DNA from: Candidatus Thiodiazotropha sp. (ex Epidulcina cf. delphinae) | GTDB lineage: Bacteria > Pseudomonadota > Gammaproteobacteria > Chromatiales > Chromatiaceae | NCBI GenBank assembly: GCA_025656455.1 | Contig: JAHXHS010000002.1 | Span: 153,131-217,130 of the forward strand | Direction: 5' to 3' | Length of the DNA: 64,000 nucleotides | In this document: one piece after another, positions 7,305 through 17,047 of the stretch | Position numbering within the stretch: the first letter of the stretch is position 1 | Layout of the letters: the number at the start of each line of letters is the position of its first letter | Program-made: the position numbers and the translations under genes | The notes under the pieces: generated by a model | Databases searched by the model: none | Told to the model about the DNA's origin: nothing | The model's input: only the letters and a program-made list of their open reading frames with translations

Positions 7305-9935
7305 TTAAACCCCTTTAAAGGTCCATAGAAATGAATTGGCAACCTGATTGCCGTTGCTGTCGAACAGGTAGACATCAAAGGTGGTCGGATTGCCGGGTTG
7401 GATATTGTCGACGACGCCGGTCAAGGCGGATGTGCCGATCGGCGTGATGACGATCGATTGGACGGCGGTATATTCGTTGCTGGTGGTGATCGTCGTCGGT
7501 AGGGTGGCGGATGACGCGCCGGTTCCGTTCTCTTCCCGCGGCACGGCGTTGACCCGAACCAGCAGGGTTGGGATGGTGGCCAGCAGGGTCGAGGTTGTGG
7601 CCGTCTGGATGCGAATCCTGGCGTAGCGGGCCGTGGCCTTAGCCGTTAAATTTACGTACTGATCCCACTGAACATTGTCAGCGGACAGTTCAAGGTATGC
7701 GGTAATGGATCCAGATAAGGCAGAGAAATCAATCTCAGCCACCCAAGTACCGGACACCTGGGTACCTATGTCCCAAGTCTCCGAAAGCATCTCTGACGAG
7801 CCACCTGAATGATAGGTGACCAGCGGATTGGCGTAGCTCGACATCGCAAGCGGAAACATACTTGCTATCGTATCGCCGATCTCGGTGACGAATCGCCGCA
7901 CGGCATCATTGCGCGTGAGTTTGAACTCACGAACGTTGGTCAACGCCGGAGAGTCAAAACTGTACGAGTCGACCAAGTATGCGCCGCTATCGAGGGTTAC
8001 GGTAATCGTTTGCCTCGCCTCATTTGTCGAGTATTGGCCTACCGAATCAACCGCCTTAACCATGAAATCCCAAGTGCCTGCAGGCGCGTCTTTAGATACC
8101 AGGCGCAGGGCATCGACACGATCCAATAATATGCCGTCATCCCAGTTGCCGCTCTGAGCGACATAGCGGACCTCATACCGCCAGATATCCAGGTCGATAG
8201 CCGGCTCCCAGTTCAATCTCACTTCGCCACCAACCTCGAAGCCAGTCAAGCTTGGCACATCGCCGGGGATGAGATACTTGCCGTTTGCGGTAATGTTGAC
8301 GGTCTGCCAATCCGACGCAGCGCCGATACTCGATACCGTGCGCACCTGCACTGTGTAATAGACCAAATCTTGCACCGCCGGGGAGGTATACTCCGGATCA
8401 GGCACGTTGGCCTGATGTACCAGCGTAGCGCTGTCCATTACCCGCACATCCCAGTGATCTAAGTATGTGAATTCTGACGCGTCCCAGGTCACCGCCAGGC
8501 GCGACAGATAGTTGCCGTTCGCCACTTGATAGACCTCTTCGACAACCGCCAGACCGGTGGGCGCTGGTGGGTCGAGGGGCGACGGCAAATCGGTATCGGT
8601 ATAAGTTGGCGCGGTCTCGATATTGTCGGAGAAAACCCCCGGCTGGTATTCATACCCGGATACCTGCCAACGCCCCGGCTCAATAGGTGCCACCTCAGTT
8701 ATCCGGATGGGCTTAACCGTCACCCCCCGCGCGCTGGTCAGGGTGATCACGTCGCCAACCTGATCCTGAAGCGCTTCGTCGTGCGTTACGAAACTGACCT
8801 CGAGATCTGTCAATGTCAGGTTATTCAGACGTTCGACCGCTTCGCGCTGGGCCTGGGAATACCGATCGATACCCGGCAATCTAACAACCGACTCGCGCCA
8901 CTCGAGAGACCCATCAAGCGCACCAGACAGATAGGCGTAGGCCGGCGCATCCCGCCATTCACTCGCCTGTTTATCGGTGTAGTTGATCCGCATCACGGTA
9001 GGCGCTGACATCACGTTTTTTAGTTTGATGCGGAGCTTTGGATTCCCTTTATCGTCGGCAACAATATCATCGTCGGCGAACGCTCGCGTCACAGACGCCG
9101 GGCGATTACTGATGAGTTTGGTTATTGCGCCCTCATTTGCGACAAAACACCCGGCGTAAACGCTCAGGGCATCGATCCAGGTATCAACCGACGTTTGGTT
9201 ATTTAGTAGCAAACCAAGTGTCCGGCGTTTTTCGACACCTTGCACAAGGTCGTCGCAATCATCCGCGACGGCCGACACGCTCGCCCAATCGATGGATCTG
9301 CCCCGGCCATATAGTGCAGATGTCTCAAGATCCGCCAGCGCAAGGGCTGGGTTATCTGAGTAGATCCAGGTAGCGCTATCCGTAGGCGATTGCCCAACGT
9401 CTCGCGGGTCATACACTTTCCTCCCTCGAATTTCTGCAACGAACTGAGGTACGCCCATATCCCGCGACGCGCTTACCAAAACAACCGAATAGGCCAAGCC
9501 AATCGTTAGGCCACGAACCGTGGTGACCAGGTTATTACTCCACCCGGCGATAGCCGCAGCTAGCGTCGGATCAACATCTTGGGTTGTTGTACCGGTGTAG
9601 TGTGTTGCCGTTACCGATGCCGGCGCAAGATTGCCGTCGGCCAGGTATAAGTTGTCGATCGCTTCGACTTCGCCCAGGCACCAGACGAGCAACATCAACA
9701 GTCGGCTATTGTAATTGGCAACTTGCGCCACCAGCGGACCGGTACGATATCGCCCATAGCCGAACGGCACGAATGCGCCTGCCCCCGCAATGGACAATTG
9801 CCGGGCCTCGCTGGTGTCAGCGACAGCGTTAACAACCCGACGCGGTATGACAGGCAGCGTAGATGATTTTGGCGGCTCGGTGTCTGGTGTAACGTTTGCC
9901 GATACGACCGGGTAATCAGGTAGCAATAGCGTCAT
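7305..9935 (-). CDS. Tail tip / host-specificity protein (gpJ-like)
   Basis: 876 residues, the largest tail protein after the tape measure. The N-terminal 430 residues resemble the hub part of siphophage tail-tip proteins (FVPFGYGRYRTGPLVAQV; DLTLTDLEVSFVTHDEALQDQVGDVITLT). Two fibronectin type III-like segments follow (LAVTWDASEFTYLDHWDVRV; VRLNWEPAIDLDIWRYEVRY), then a beta-rich C-terminal region. This order is that of lambda gpJ-type central tip proteins that contact the cell surface. Its end overlaps nothing; its start overlaps the upstream gene by 4 bp (ATGA), indicating translational coupling. Confidence 0.75.
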   Translation of the reverse strand: MTLLLPDYPVVSANVTPDTEPPKSSTLPVIPRRVVNAVADTSEARQLSIAGAGAFVPFGYGRYRTGPLVAQVANYNSRLLMLLVWCLGEVEAIDNLYLADGNLAPASVTATHYTGTTTQDVDPTLAAAIAGWSNNLVTTVRGLTIGLAYSVVLVSASRDMGVPQFVAEIRGRKVYDPRDVGQSPTDSATWIYSDNPALALADLETSALYGRGRSIDWASVSAVADDCDDLVQGVEKRRTLGLLLNNQTSVDTWIDALSVYAGCFVANEGAITKLISNRPASVTRAFADDDIVADDKGNPKLRIKLKNVMSAPTVMRINYTDKQASEWRDAPAYAYLSGALDGSLEWRESVVRLPGIDRYSQAQREAVERLNNLTLTDLEVSFVTHDEALQDQVGDVITLTSARGVTVKPIRITEVAPIEPGRWQVSGYEYQPGVFSDNIETAPTYTDTDLPSPLDPPAPTGLAVVEEVYQVANGNYLSRLAVTWDASEFTYLDHWDVRVMDSATLVHQANVPDPEYTSPAVQDLVYYTVQVRTVSSIGAASDWQTVNITANGKYLIPGDVPSLTGFEVGGEVRLNWEPAIDLDIWRYEVRYVAQSGNWDDGILLDRVDALRLVSKDAPAGTWDFMVKAVDSVGQYSTNEARQTITVTLDSGAYLVDSYSFDSPALTNVREFKLTRNDAVRRFVTEIGDTIASMFPLAMSSYANPLVTYHSGGSSEMLSETWDIGTQVSGTWVAEIDFSALSGSITAYLELSADNVQWDQYVNLTAKATARYARIRIQTATTSTLLATIPTLLVRVNAVPREENGTGASSATLPTTITTSNEYTAVQSIVITPIGTSALTGVVDNIQPGNPTTFDVYLFDSNGNQVANSFLWTFKGV

Positions 9936-10450
9936 CGGGATTCCAACACCAAAACATCACCAGCCCACGAAATACGGGTGCCTGGCACCGGCATATCATT
10001 ACCAAGCCAGGCCGATAGTGGGATGCGCGGGGTCTGGGCGGTCATCGCGCCAGACGATATCAGTAGCAACGTCACGTAGTCGTCAATCGATGGCGCTGAC
10101 ACTGCCACGCCTGAAAATATATGGACGGCGTCGGCTGCATCATAGGGCGCATCGCCATAGATTTTATAGATATCAACCGGGATATCCCGCACACCGTGGC
10201 CCAACACCAACGCGCCATAGCTGTTGTCGTGGTTGGGCAGCCGCAAAGATGCGGACATGCCACCACCCTGACTCTTTTTCAATGACGTAACCTGCACACC
10301 ACTTTCGCTCCACAGTCGCCCGTTCCAGGTTACGTCACCGAGAGTCGATAAACGTATTGCCGGGGTGTACCCAAGATAAACCAGATAGATCGGAGTTGTT
10401 GTATCCTGCGATATCGCAGTCGCTACCTTGGCGGTTACTGTTCTGGACAT
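9932..10450 (-). CDS. Tail hub/tip accessory protein
   Basis: 172 residues, lying between the tape measure and the tip protein, where siphophages and gene transfer agents encode distal-tail and hub proteins (the DUF2163 type is a possible match). Motifs: LGDVTWNGRLWSESG and LRLPNHDNSYGALVL. It overlaps the tip gene by 4 bp and touches the tape-measure stop at 10450. The role comes from position; sequence recognition is weak. Confidence 0.55.
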   Translation of the reverse strand: MSRTVTAKVATAISQDTTTPIYLVYLGYTPAIRLSTLGDVTWNGRLWSESGVQVTSLKKSQGGGMSASLRLPNHDNSYGALVLGHGVRDIPVDIYKIYGDAPYDAADAVHIFSGVAVSAPSIDDYVTLLLISSGAMTAQTPRIPLSAWLGNDMPVPGTRISWAGDVLVLESR

Positions 10451-13400
10451 TACGCATACCCTATTTCCGGGCCTCCTGGCTGCCCTAATGAATCGTAGTT
10501 AACCAAGATCGGCAGCCGGCTGATTGCCTCAGCTGCCGCGCGGATTTCCGCAGCAGCCTCACGTTGGGTTTCCGCAACCTCTGCAAGTACATCCGCGAAC
10601 CGCTCGCCACCCGCTTCGATCGCAGTAACCATCGCCGCCCGTAGTTGCTCTGAATCAGCTACCGCCGCACTACGTTCCTGATCGAGTTGAGTATTTGCCT
10701 GGTCGAGGACCCCCTCAAGAAAATCAACGAATTCGCCAGCTACTTCCGATTTCTGTTCGCCGGACAAAACGCCATACGCTTGATTCGTCAACGTGTTAAT
10801 TTGCTGGACGACCCTGTTAATTTCTGCGGGATCTGAGAGACTCGCAAGCGACGAAGCCAACGTCTCCGCTTTATCACTGAAATAATCGTACTGCTGCCCG
10901 GTATCCATGACCGACAGTTGAATGGCCTCGATGCTGCCCTCGATGGTCTGTGTCAGCCCCTGTTGGACTGCGGTGATCTGATTCAGATATTGCAACTCCA
11001 GGGTGTAGCGCTCGCGCAAGCCGGCAACCAGTCGAGTGCTCGCTTCTGTCGTCCCATCATATGCCTCGCCCAGACGATGCGTCGCATTGATCGATTCATG
11101 AAATCGATCTCGTAGTGTCAGTTGCGCTTCAGCGAGTAGGCTCGCCTGATCTGCCAGCAGATCTGACTGAATGTAATCGTCGATCTCTTTCAAGGTCAAC
11201 AGCCGCTGCTTCAGATCGTCGAAGGTATTTGCACCCAGTTCGACGATATGCATAAACCGAAAATCGATTTCGTCCGTAATCACGCGTAGGCGTGCGAGCA
11301 TGTTCTCGGTAAAATCATCTGCTCGGTTATCCTGTGCTGTCCAACCATCTAATGCCTGGCGAATGCGTGCTGTCGCCTCTGGCCCAAAAGCGTCTGAAAT
11401 AGCATCGTCGATCGCCGTGATATTATCGAGCGCGCCCTGCAACCGCTCCGCTTTAAGACCTGCGGAACCCATATCAGTCAGGCCCAGGTAACCGAATGCC
11501 CCCTTTGATGTGACATCGTCCTCGAAACCCTGCGACAGCGAGCCACTTGCTACGGGTAAAATACCGTCCGAGTCATTAATGTACGTCGCCTCGGCTCCGG
11601 TGCTGAAAGAGTCCCCCGCAAACCCGCCTATTAAACCACCAACGACTGCGCCAATTGGCCCAGCCACAGCCATCCCAGCCATCGCGCCGGCCATCGCCCC
11701 GGTGCCGGCATGCTCACCCTCCCACAGCGCACTCCCCGCCATACCCCCGATGGCGCCTGCGGCTCCAATCCCCGCCATACCATAGGTATTACTCGTCCAA
11801 CTAAACCCGGAACCTACTGAGTCCATAAACCCCAGGCCTAGTGCATTGGGCTGCGCCCCTCCTGTTGAGCCGAACCAGTCTGCTGCGCCTAGCGTACTCA
11901 TCATGCTGGATACATCACGCTGTCCGGTCGCAGAGTTATAGGCTATGCTGGTATTCGCGGATGCGCTCGCCGTTGTACCCCCGCCGACCATACCCATCTT
12001 AATCAATAGCGGTCGAGTCAACGCCTGGTGGGCCATCTCGGCCAACATTGTTTTAAAGCTGTCGAGCAGCGACTCACGGAAATTCTCGAACCCATCCAGG
12101 CCAGCTTTCCAAAAACCGGCAAACGACTCATCAATCCGTTCTCCGGCCTTCTGCCAGGCCGAGGCAAAGGCATCGACCTCGACGCTGGCCTCCGCTGTCG
12201 CCGTAGTCAGCGACCGAGTAGATCTTTCAGCATTCTCCTGCCCGGTGGCAACCATGCTAACAAGCTCATCGTATCTCTCGAACGATAAGTTACCCGCGAT
12301 GACTTCAGCATGAAGTCGATCCATGGTCTGCATAAACTCATGTGTCGCCCGCGCTTCTTTGTCGATCGACAGAATCAACTCTTCAAGTGTATCTTTTTGT
12401 TCCTTCTTGGCTTCTTTATTGGCCTCCGTTGCGGCCGTGTTAACCTGGGTTACTTCGGTCGATTTCTCGGTTGTCGTCTTGAGTGCTGCGATTTTCTTTT
12501 CAGCGGCCGTTACCTCTTCCTTAATTATTTTGAGGTGATTTGAGTACGCATCCCATGCGGCACCGCCTTTTTTGCCGTCATCTTCTAGCTGCTGAAGCTG
12601 ATTAGTTACATTTTCGATAGCAGGTTGTAACTCTCGAATTCGCTCCTTGAACTTCAGTATCGCTTTTTCGCTTGCGCTGAGTTCCTTTGGTACTCCGTGC
12701 AGGATGGTTTTAAACGCTTCATTGACTGACCCCGCAATCGCTGACAAAAAGCCTTCTGTCTTAGCCAACTCGGTGAATTTATTGATTACGCGGGTGAGAC
12801 CTGGCGCCAGCTTCAAGATAAGCTGATCAGTTAGTCCTTTTGCCGAATTGCCGAGCTTTGTAAACGCATCGTTTGCCGCTTCTGCTGCGGCAACCTGGTC
12901 TTCTTTCAGGGACAGCCCGAGTTCACGAGCCTCTTCGCGCATCTGTGCGATAGAAATCGCGCCGCCTTCCATGGTCTGAAGTAGCGCCACGCCCTCGGAG
13001 TCCCACAGCTTCATCGCCAGGCGCACGCGATCAGCTTGTGTGTCTACGCCCTCCATGGCGCGTGCGATCGCCTCGAATTGGTCTTCGGGTTTCAATCGAT
13101 TGAGGGATACCGCTTCTAGTCCAAGCTCTTTAAGCGCGTTCCTCGCTTCGCCTGTGCCCTGCGCGGCTTCTGCGATGCGTCGGGTTTGGCGTTGCCAACC
13201 GATCGTCAATTGCTTAAACGTAACGCCCGACAATTCAGCGACATGCCTATATTCTGAGAGCGCCTCAGTAGACGCGCCGATGCGTGCCGACATCTTACCT
13301 ATAGCGTCGGCCGATTTGAGCGTACGAGATACGAGAGATGAGAGACCCGCAACGGTCACCACGGGTACGAGGGTTTTGAGCAGGCCGGACATCTGGCCGA

Positions 13401-13545
13401 GGCTGTTGCCATAGGTTTTCGCAGCCTGCGATCCGGATTTTTTGGACTTATTTAGCGCATCAAGCTGCGACCGGGTGGCTTTTAATGAGCTGACCGCCCC
13501 TTTGGCGTTACCCGATACTATGACGCCAGTTTTATAATTTGCCAT
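10450..13545 (-). CDS. Tail tape measure protein
   Basis: 1031 residues. N-terminal 100 residues are basic (KATRSQLDALNKSKKSGSQAAKTYGNSLGQ), then a tape-measure-like motif (ADAIGKMSARIGASTEALSEYRHVAELSGV), long coiled-coil stretches at about 290-400, a hydrophobic Gly/Ala-rich membrane-like segment at about 590-660 (IGAAGAIGGMAGSALW; AVVGGLIGGFAGDSF), and further helical domains. It follows the frameshifted chaperone gene, as in lambda-like tails. Length implies a tail of roughly 150 nm by the usual 1.5 angstrom per residue rule (inference). Confidence 0.92.
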   Translation of the reverse strand: MANYKTGVIVSGNAKGAVSSLKATRSQLDALNKSKKSGSQAAKTYGNSLGQMSGLLKTLVPVVTVAGLSSLVSRTLKSADAIGKMSARIGASTEALSEYRHVAELSGVTFKQLTIGWQRQTRRIAEAAQGTGEARNALKELGLEAVSLNRLKPEDQFEAIARAMEGVDTQADRVRLAMKLWDSEGVALLQTMEGGAISIAQMREEARELGLSLKEDQVAAAEAANDAFTKLGNSAKGLTDQLILKLAPGLTRVINKFTELAKTEGFLSAIAGSVNEAFKTILHGVPKELSASEKAILKFKERIRELQPAIENVTNQLQQLEDDGKKGGAAWDAYSNHLKIIKEEVTAAEKKIAALKTTTEKSTEVTQVNTAATEANKEAKKEQKDTLEELILSIDKEARATHEFMQTMDRLHAEVIAGNLSFERYDELVSMVATGQENAERSTRSLTTATAEASVEVDAFASAWQKAGERIDESFAGFWKAGLDGFENFRESLLDSFKTMLAEMAHQALTRPLLIKMGMVGGGTTASASANTSIAYNSATGQRDVSSMMSTLGAADWFGSTGGAQPNALGLGFMDSVGSGFSWTSNTYGMAGIGAAGAIGGMAGSALWEGEHAGTGAMAGAMAGMAVAGPIGAVVGGLIGGFAGDSFSTGAEATYINDSDGILPVASGSLSQGFEDDVTSKGAFGYLGLTDMGSAGLKAERLQGALDNITAIDDAISDAFGPEATARIRQALDGWTAQDNRADDFTENMLARLRVITDEIDFRFMHIVELGANTFDDLKQRLLTLKEIDDYIQSDLLADQASLLAEAQLTLRDRFHESINATHRLGEAYDGTTEASTRLVAGLRERYTLELQYLNQITAVQQGLTQTIEGSIEAIQLSVMDTGQQYDYFSDKAETLASSLASLSDPAEINRVVQQINTLTNQAYGVLSGEQKSEVAGEFVDFLEGVLDQANTQLDQERSAAVADSEQLRAAMVTAIEAGGERFADVLAEVAETQREAAAEIRAAAEAISRLPILVNYDSLGQPGGPEIGYA

Positions 13546-13550
13546 CTATG

Positions 13551-14278
13551 TCAGTCCGGTAAATTGTCTAAATAACCCCGTTCGATCAGTCGCACCGCGT
13601 CGAATAATTCAAGACGGTCGTCGACATCGAACAAACTGATAACGCTAGTTACTGCGGAATAGTCGAGCGAGATAGCCCGACCCGAGAAGTGGTTTAGAAT
13701 GAATTGAGTATTTACGCGCCGAAAAATTTCCCAAGCTTTCCAGTTGTCAAAATAGACTGTGAATTCCGTGTCTTCAGACTGACTTTCTGCCTGATTAAGT
13801 TTTGCAATTTCCGTTTCGATACGCTCTTGACTTGCCCTACAGGCTGCCATTGCTTTCCGTAGCTCTGAGTAATCTCCCTGGACGTTACCCCGCCGACCGG
13901 CGAGATGAGCGCCCAGGTCTAGGAGTTTTTTGCCGCAAGCGCGTTGTATCCAAGTTGGACCTTTGCAAAGCCTTGCACGATCGCGTTGCGATATGCCAGC
14001 AGTCCCCAAATCTCTGATAACGTCTCTTCGTTGAGTTCGACGGGGGTGCCGTCGTCGTACTCGATTTTCCACGACACAAGGTGTTCTTTGACAGTTTCTA
14101 GCTCGTCACGCTCGCCGCTCTCAATATCCGCGAACAACTTTCTCACTTCGTCGATGTTGTTGATCTTCTTGAAGGTCAGCTCGATCTCATCGTTATCAAT
14201 TTTTCCATAGTCGTCCATGAACTCCGCTTCGACCTTCAGGGTAATTTGATCTTTAATGCCCTTAAATACTTTAGCCAT
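13551..14278 (-). CDS. Tail assembly chaperone, -1 frameshift fusion product (gpGT-like)
   Basis: The upstream frame (13919-14278) and the downstream frame ending at 13551 overlap and are related by -1. At the overlap the codons GCA AAA AAC contain the classic slippery heptamer A_AAA_AAC (13925-13931), two codons before the TAG stop. Slipping back one base gives LLDLGAHLAGRRGN and continues to 13551. The fusion is about 242 residues. The gene sits between tail tube and tape measure, exactly where lambda encodes gpG and gpGT. The downstream frame has no good start of its own, which supports frameshifting. Confidence 0.85.
13881..13931 (-). promoter_or_regulatory. Programmed -1 ribosomal frameshift signal
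   Basis: Slippery heptamer A_AAA_AAC at 13925-13931, in the zero frame. Downstream on the mRNA, CCTGG and CCAGG face each other across about 31 bases that also contain GGCG/CGCC and GC-rich pairing options, giving a candidate stimulatory stem-loop or pseudoknot. Confidence 0.8.
13919..14278 (-). CDS. Tail assembly chaperone, short form (gpG-like)
   Basis: 119 residues, acidic and helical (DYGKIDNDEIELTFKKINNI), made when ribosomes do not shift and stop at the TAG at 13919-13921. In lambda-like phages the short form coats the tape measure before tube polymerisation, while a small fraction of fusion product recruits tube subunits. Starts with ATG, 92 bp after the tail-tube gene. Confidence 0.8.
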   Translation of the reverse strand: MAKVFKGIKDQITLKVEAEFMDDYGKIDNDEIELTFKKINNIDEVRKLFADIESGERDELETVKEHLVSWKIEYDDGTPVELNEETLSEIWGLLAYRNAIVQGFAKVQLGYNALAAKNS

Positions 14279-14370
14279 GATTAAACCTCGACCGTTGAAG
14301 CGGGAGGCAGACGAGCACGGTCAACACCCATCCGCCCCACAAAAAATCGTCAAATGACCGTTATGTTCGA

Positions 14371-15300
14371 TTACGTGGTTACGATGGTGACCTCATCGTT
14401 GCCTGCGTCCGTTGGGATCAGCGAGAGATTGGCCTGCAAGGTGGTTTCGCCGTTTGCGTCCGCATACGTCGGCTGCAGCAACTGCGCACGCGGTACATTG
14501 ATCGTTACCGTGTTGCCCGCTGCTGTGCCGTGTACGATCTGCAACGCGCCGAGCGTGTTAACCTTGGCAGTCGTAAAAAAGTTTTGAGTTGCCAGGGTAG
14601 GTGCAACGAAATTGATCGAACCGCCCGGCTGGCGATCGACAATCTGGACAACCTCTTCATTGGGTCGGTCTGAGTGTTGCACGTCGACCGCCATGTCAAG
14701 CGTTAAACCCTCCAGGATGCAGTCGTAGCCGTGTAGCGATACCGTCGGGGTATTGACGTTCGATACCAGTATCGGCGTTTGCCAGCCTGTGAAATCCGGC
14801 GTAGGATCCGCGACGCTTGAAGGGTCTTGCCACAGGCCTGTAAACGCAAAATTGAGGTATGGGATGGCATCACGCCCGAACTCCACGGAAACAGTGCCTC
14901 GCGCGCCGGTCATCGCGTGTTTTTGCCCGTCGCGGAAGAAATACAGCGTCAACGACGGTTCGGCGCCAGAGATGGGCGAGAACGTGACGTCCGTCGCTGC
15001 GTTGACGGTCTCACTCCAACCGCACGCTTGCAGCAAGGGCGACCACTGAGGCGGCGCATCCACCGCACCGCCGCCCGCGACCTCGACCTTAAAGCTGACC
15101 TGCACATGAGAGCCAACGTGGATCTGCTGGTTATTGCCGAGGTATGGTCGAGCGTTATTCCGGCTTACAGTATTACCCGCCAGCGGGGTAATAGTGGGCT
15201 CAGACACAAGAATCGCATCGGAACCCAAAGGGGCTTCGTCAACGCCGTAAGACGATTCCACGGCGGCAACAATGATAGTCTTACGAGTTTTAAGACCCAT
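14371..15300 (-). CDS. Major tail tube protein
   Basis: 309 residues, beta-rich. It begins MGLKTRKTIIVAAVESSYGVDEAPLGSDAILVSEPTITPL, a form common in siphophage tube proteins (a mention of start material: kit of variable VAxESxYGxD pattern), and ends with a conserved beta region (TLQANLSLIPTDAGNDEVTIV). It precedes the frameshifted chaperone and follows an intrinsic terminator, so it probably has its own promoter and high expression. The Ig-like or additional C-terminal domain seen in some tube proteins is not evident. Confidence 0.75.
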   Translation of the reverse strand: MGLKTRKTIIVAAVESSYGVDEAPLGSDAILVSEPTITPLAGNTVSRNNARPYLGNNQQIHVGSHVQVSFKVEVAGGGAVDAPPQWSPLLQACGWSETVNAATDVTFSPISGAEPSLTLYFFRDGQKHAMTGARGTVSVEFGRDAIPYLNFAFTGLWQDPSSVADPTPDFTGWQTPILVSNVNTPTVSLHGYDCILEGLTLDMAVDVQHSDRPNEEVVQIVDRQPGGSINFVAPTLATQNFFTTAKVNTLGALQIVHGTAAGNTVTINVPRAQLLQPTYADANGETTLQANLSLIPTDAGNDEVTIVTT

Positions 15301-15325
15301 GGTATAGACTCCTTATTTCAGGCAT

Positions 15326-15348
15326 AAAAAACCCCGCCGAAGCGGGTT
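15326..15348 (-). terminator. Intrinsic terminator upstream of the tail tube gene
   Basis: Minus strand CCCGC, loop TTCG, GCGGG, then six T residues. It separates the neck genes from the tail tube gene. The trailer TTTTTTATGCCTGAA recurs after the terminator at 30139. Confidence 0.85.
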
Positions 15349-15369
15349 GGTTGGTGAAGGTTAAAAGTT

Positions 15370-16104
15370 TTAAAGTTGCTGTATATAAAGGGCATCGGAA
15401 TAGATCTCTTGCCACAATGCCAGACCGCCGCCGCCGTCAAGTGCGACGCCCTGTTGATATTCGATGGGCTCGTATGCAGAGCTTACCTGTTGTCCGAGCA
15501 GCGCCCCTTGTACCTCCCGGCGTAGGGGTTCGATGTTTGTCGCGTTCGACATCAGCATGATAGCGAACGTCTGGTGCTCACGCTGTCGGGTCAGATTGAC
15601 CAGCTCAGATTGATCGGCATTTGTACCAACCGGGAACACAACTGCAGCTGGTGATGTTTGAGCCGCCAGCGCTAAAACAGTGAACGTTATCTCGATATTT
15701 GCTTGAAAAACCGCCTGCTCATCGTCAAAGTCGTACATCATGTCTTGCGCTTCTATCGACCAGGTACTGGCCTCTATGGCGGTTCGCACATTGCTGACCT
15801 TTGCAATTAAATTGTCGAGACTGCCATCTCTGATATACAGATGATAGGTATCGACCTGGGCGGTATGAAAACCATCGACCAGTGTCGGCGTGCTCCCCAT
15901 CAGATGAAAAACCAAATTCGGATAGCTCGGACTTTGCGGCAGAATCATATTATAGACACGGTTATCCATTGCTGGATCGAGCACGTTTTTCAGTTCCACC
16001 GCTGTCGATACATTGATCTTTGTCACACCGGCGTTTGCTACAACCACCTGAGTTAACGACGGCGCATTCGCAATCAACAAATCAACATAGGGTTGTACGT
16101 TCAT
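15370..16104 (-). CDS. Tail terminator / neck-tail completion protein
   Basis: 244 residues, between an HK97 gp10-like gene and the tail tube gene, the usual place of the tail terminator (gpU/gp11-like). The N-terminal half (LTQVVVANAGVTKINVSTAVELKNVL, MILPQSPSYPNLVFHLMGS) and the Gln-rich C-terminal part (VNLTRQREHQTFAIMLM) are alpha/beta. It is about twice the size of typical terminators, and both halves could be terminator-like (possible internal duplication). It overlaps the upstream gene by 4 bp. Confidence 0.55.
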   Translation of the reverse strand: MNVQPYVDLLIANAPSLTQVVVANAGVTKINVSTAVELKNVLDPAMDNRVYNMILPQSPSYPNLVFHLMGSTPTLVDGFHTAQVDTYHLYIRDGSLDNLIAKVSNVRTAIEASTWSIEAQDMMYDFDDEQAVFQANIEITFTVLALAAQTSPAAVVFPVGTNADQSELVNLTRQREHQTFAIMLMSNATNIEPLRREVQGALLGQQVSSAYEPIEYQQGVALDGGGGLALWQEIYSDALYIQQL

Positions 16105-16652
16105 CCGATATGTCTATCCAAAAATGCATGTAGTTTACGATTGAACAAGGACTGCTGCCGCGACCGGGTCGCCTGTAGTGCTTTCCAAACGATTTGACGG
16201 CCACTGAACCCAGGATGCTCTACTGAAATTGCATAGCCACCGCCGAATTTCAAAACCTTGCGACCTCTGAATCGGTTTGTTTTCCCAACATCCGGGATCG
16301 TATGCGGACGGACGCCACGTTCCAGCCAGTTCAATTTATAGTTTTGGTCCCACTTCTTGCCAGCCGGCGCTCCGATACTCCCGGCTACTTTCCGAGTCGC
16401 ACCGACCAGCAACGCGACCTCATCAGATGAAAAACCGAGTCGGACTTTTGCGGATTTTGATATAGACCGGTGACCAATCGATTTCCTCAGTGAACCCGTC
16501 ACATCACGAACACTGGTCTTGATATTCCGCTTGAGCGGCGCCACCGACGCGACGAGCGCTGTGCGCATGCCCTTGGTTGGCAGGTTTCCCTCCAGCCGCT
16601 TTAATTTCGCTATCAGGGATTCAATCGGCGGATCAAAAACAACATCAACCAT
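16101..16652 (-). CDS. HK97 gp10-like neck protein
   Basis: 183 residues. The pattern of the HK97 gp10 family is visible: N-terminal amphipathic helix (ESLIAKLKRLEGNL), a central stretch VASVAPLKRNIKTSVRDVTGSLRKSIGHRS, VRLGFSSDEVALLVGAT, and a C-terminal region with HPGFSGRQIVWKAL. Start taken at ATG 16652 because the preceding gene stops there (TAATG overlap); the longer frame from 16697 would run into that gene. Confidence 0.8.
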   Translation of the reverse strand: MVDVVFDPPIESLIAKLKRLEGNLPTKGMRTALVASVAPLKRNIKTSVRDVTGSLRKSIGHRSISKSAKVRLGFSSDEVALLVGATRKVAGSIGAPAGKKWDQNYKLNWLERGVRPHTIPDVGKTNRFRGRKVLKFGGGYAISVEHPGFSGRQIVWKALQATRSRQQSLFNRKLHAFLDRHIG

Positions 16653-17047
16653 TAACGATTCATCCAGTAGTTTGCGTGCCAGTAGTTCGCGGCCCAATAG
16701 TTATCGGCAAACATATCCGATGCCATCTGCTCACCTTTGTATGAGCACATCAACAGGGTTGGCCTACGTCGGTTTTCCTGGTTCAACACCGCTTTGATAT
16801 CGTAGATCCTGCGGTTATGGACCACCCGCATGCCCGGATCGATACCGTTGATAAACCGAACGACAACCTTCAGCGTGACATCGGAATTCACTTGATCGGC
16901 GTCGAAAAACTCACGGCCGGATATCGAATAGACATCCGCCCGCACCGTTGCAACGTCGCCCCAGTTTTTAACCGCCTGGCCGCTATTGCTGCGTGTGACA
17001 GTCGCCCGCTGAATCGTGATTTTGTGACGCAGATTCCCGCTGATCAT
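16652..17047 (-). CDS. Head closure / head-tail adaptor protein
   Basis: 131 residues. MISGNLRHKITIQR and VRADVYSISGREFFDADQVNSDVTLKVVVRF followed by RVVHNRRIYDIKAVLN is the signature of the head-tail joining family (SPP1 gp16, HK97 gp9 type). The start is set at ATG 17047, overlapping the upstream stop (ATGA). The C-terminal tail carries an aromatic repeat (FADNYWAANYWHANYWMNR) that also opens the next upstream protein. Confidence 0.82.
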   Translation of the reverse strand: MISGNLRHKITIQRATVTRSNSGQAVKNWGDVATVRADVYSISGREFFDADQVNSDVTLKVVVRFINGIDPGMRVVHNRRIYDIKAVLNQENRRRPTLLMCSYKGEQMASDMFADNYWAANYWHANYWMNR

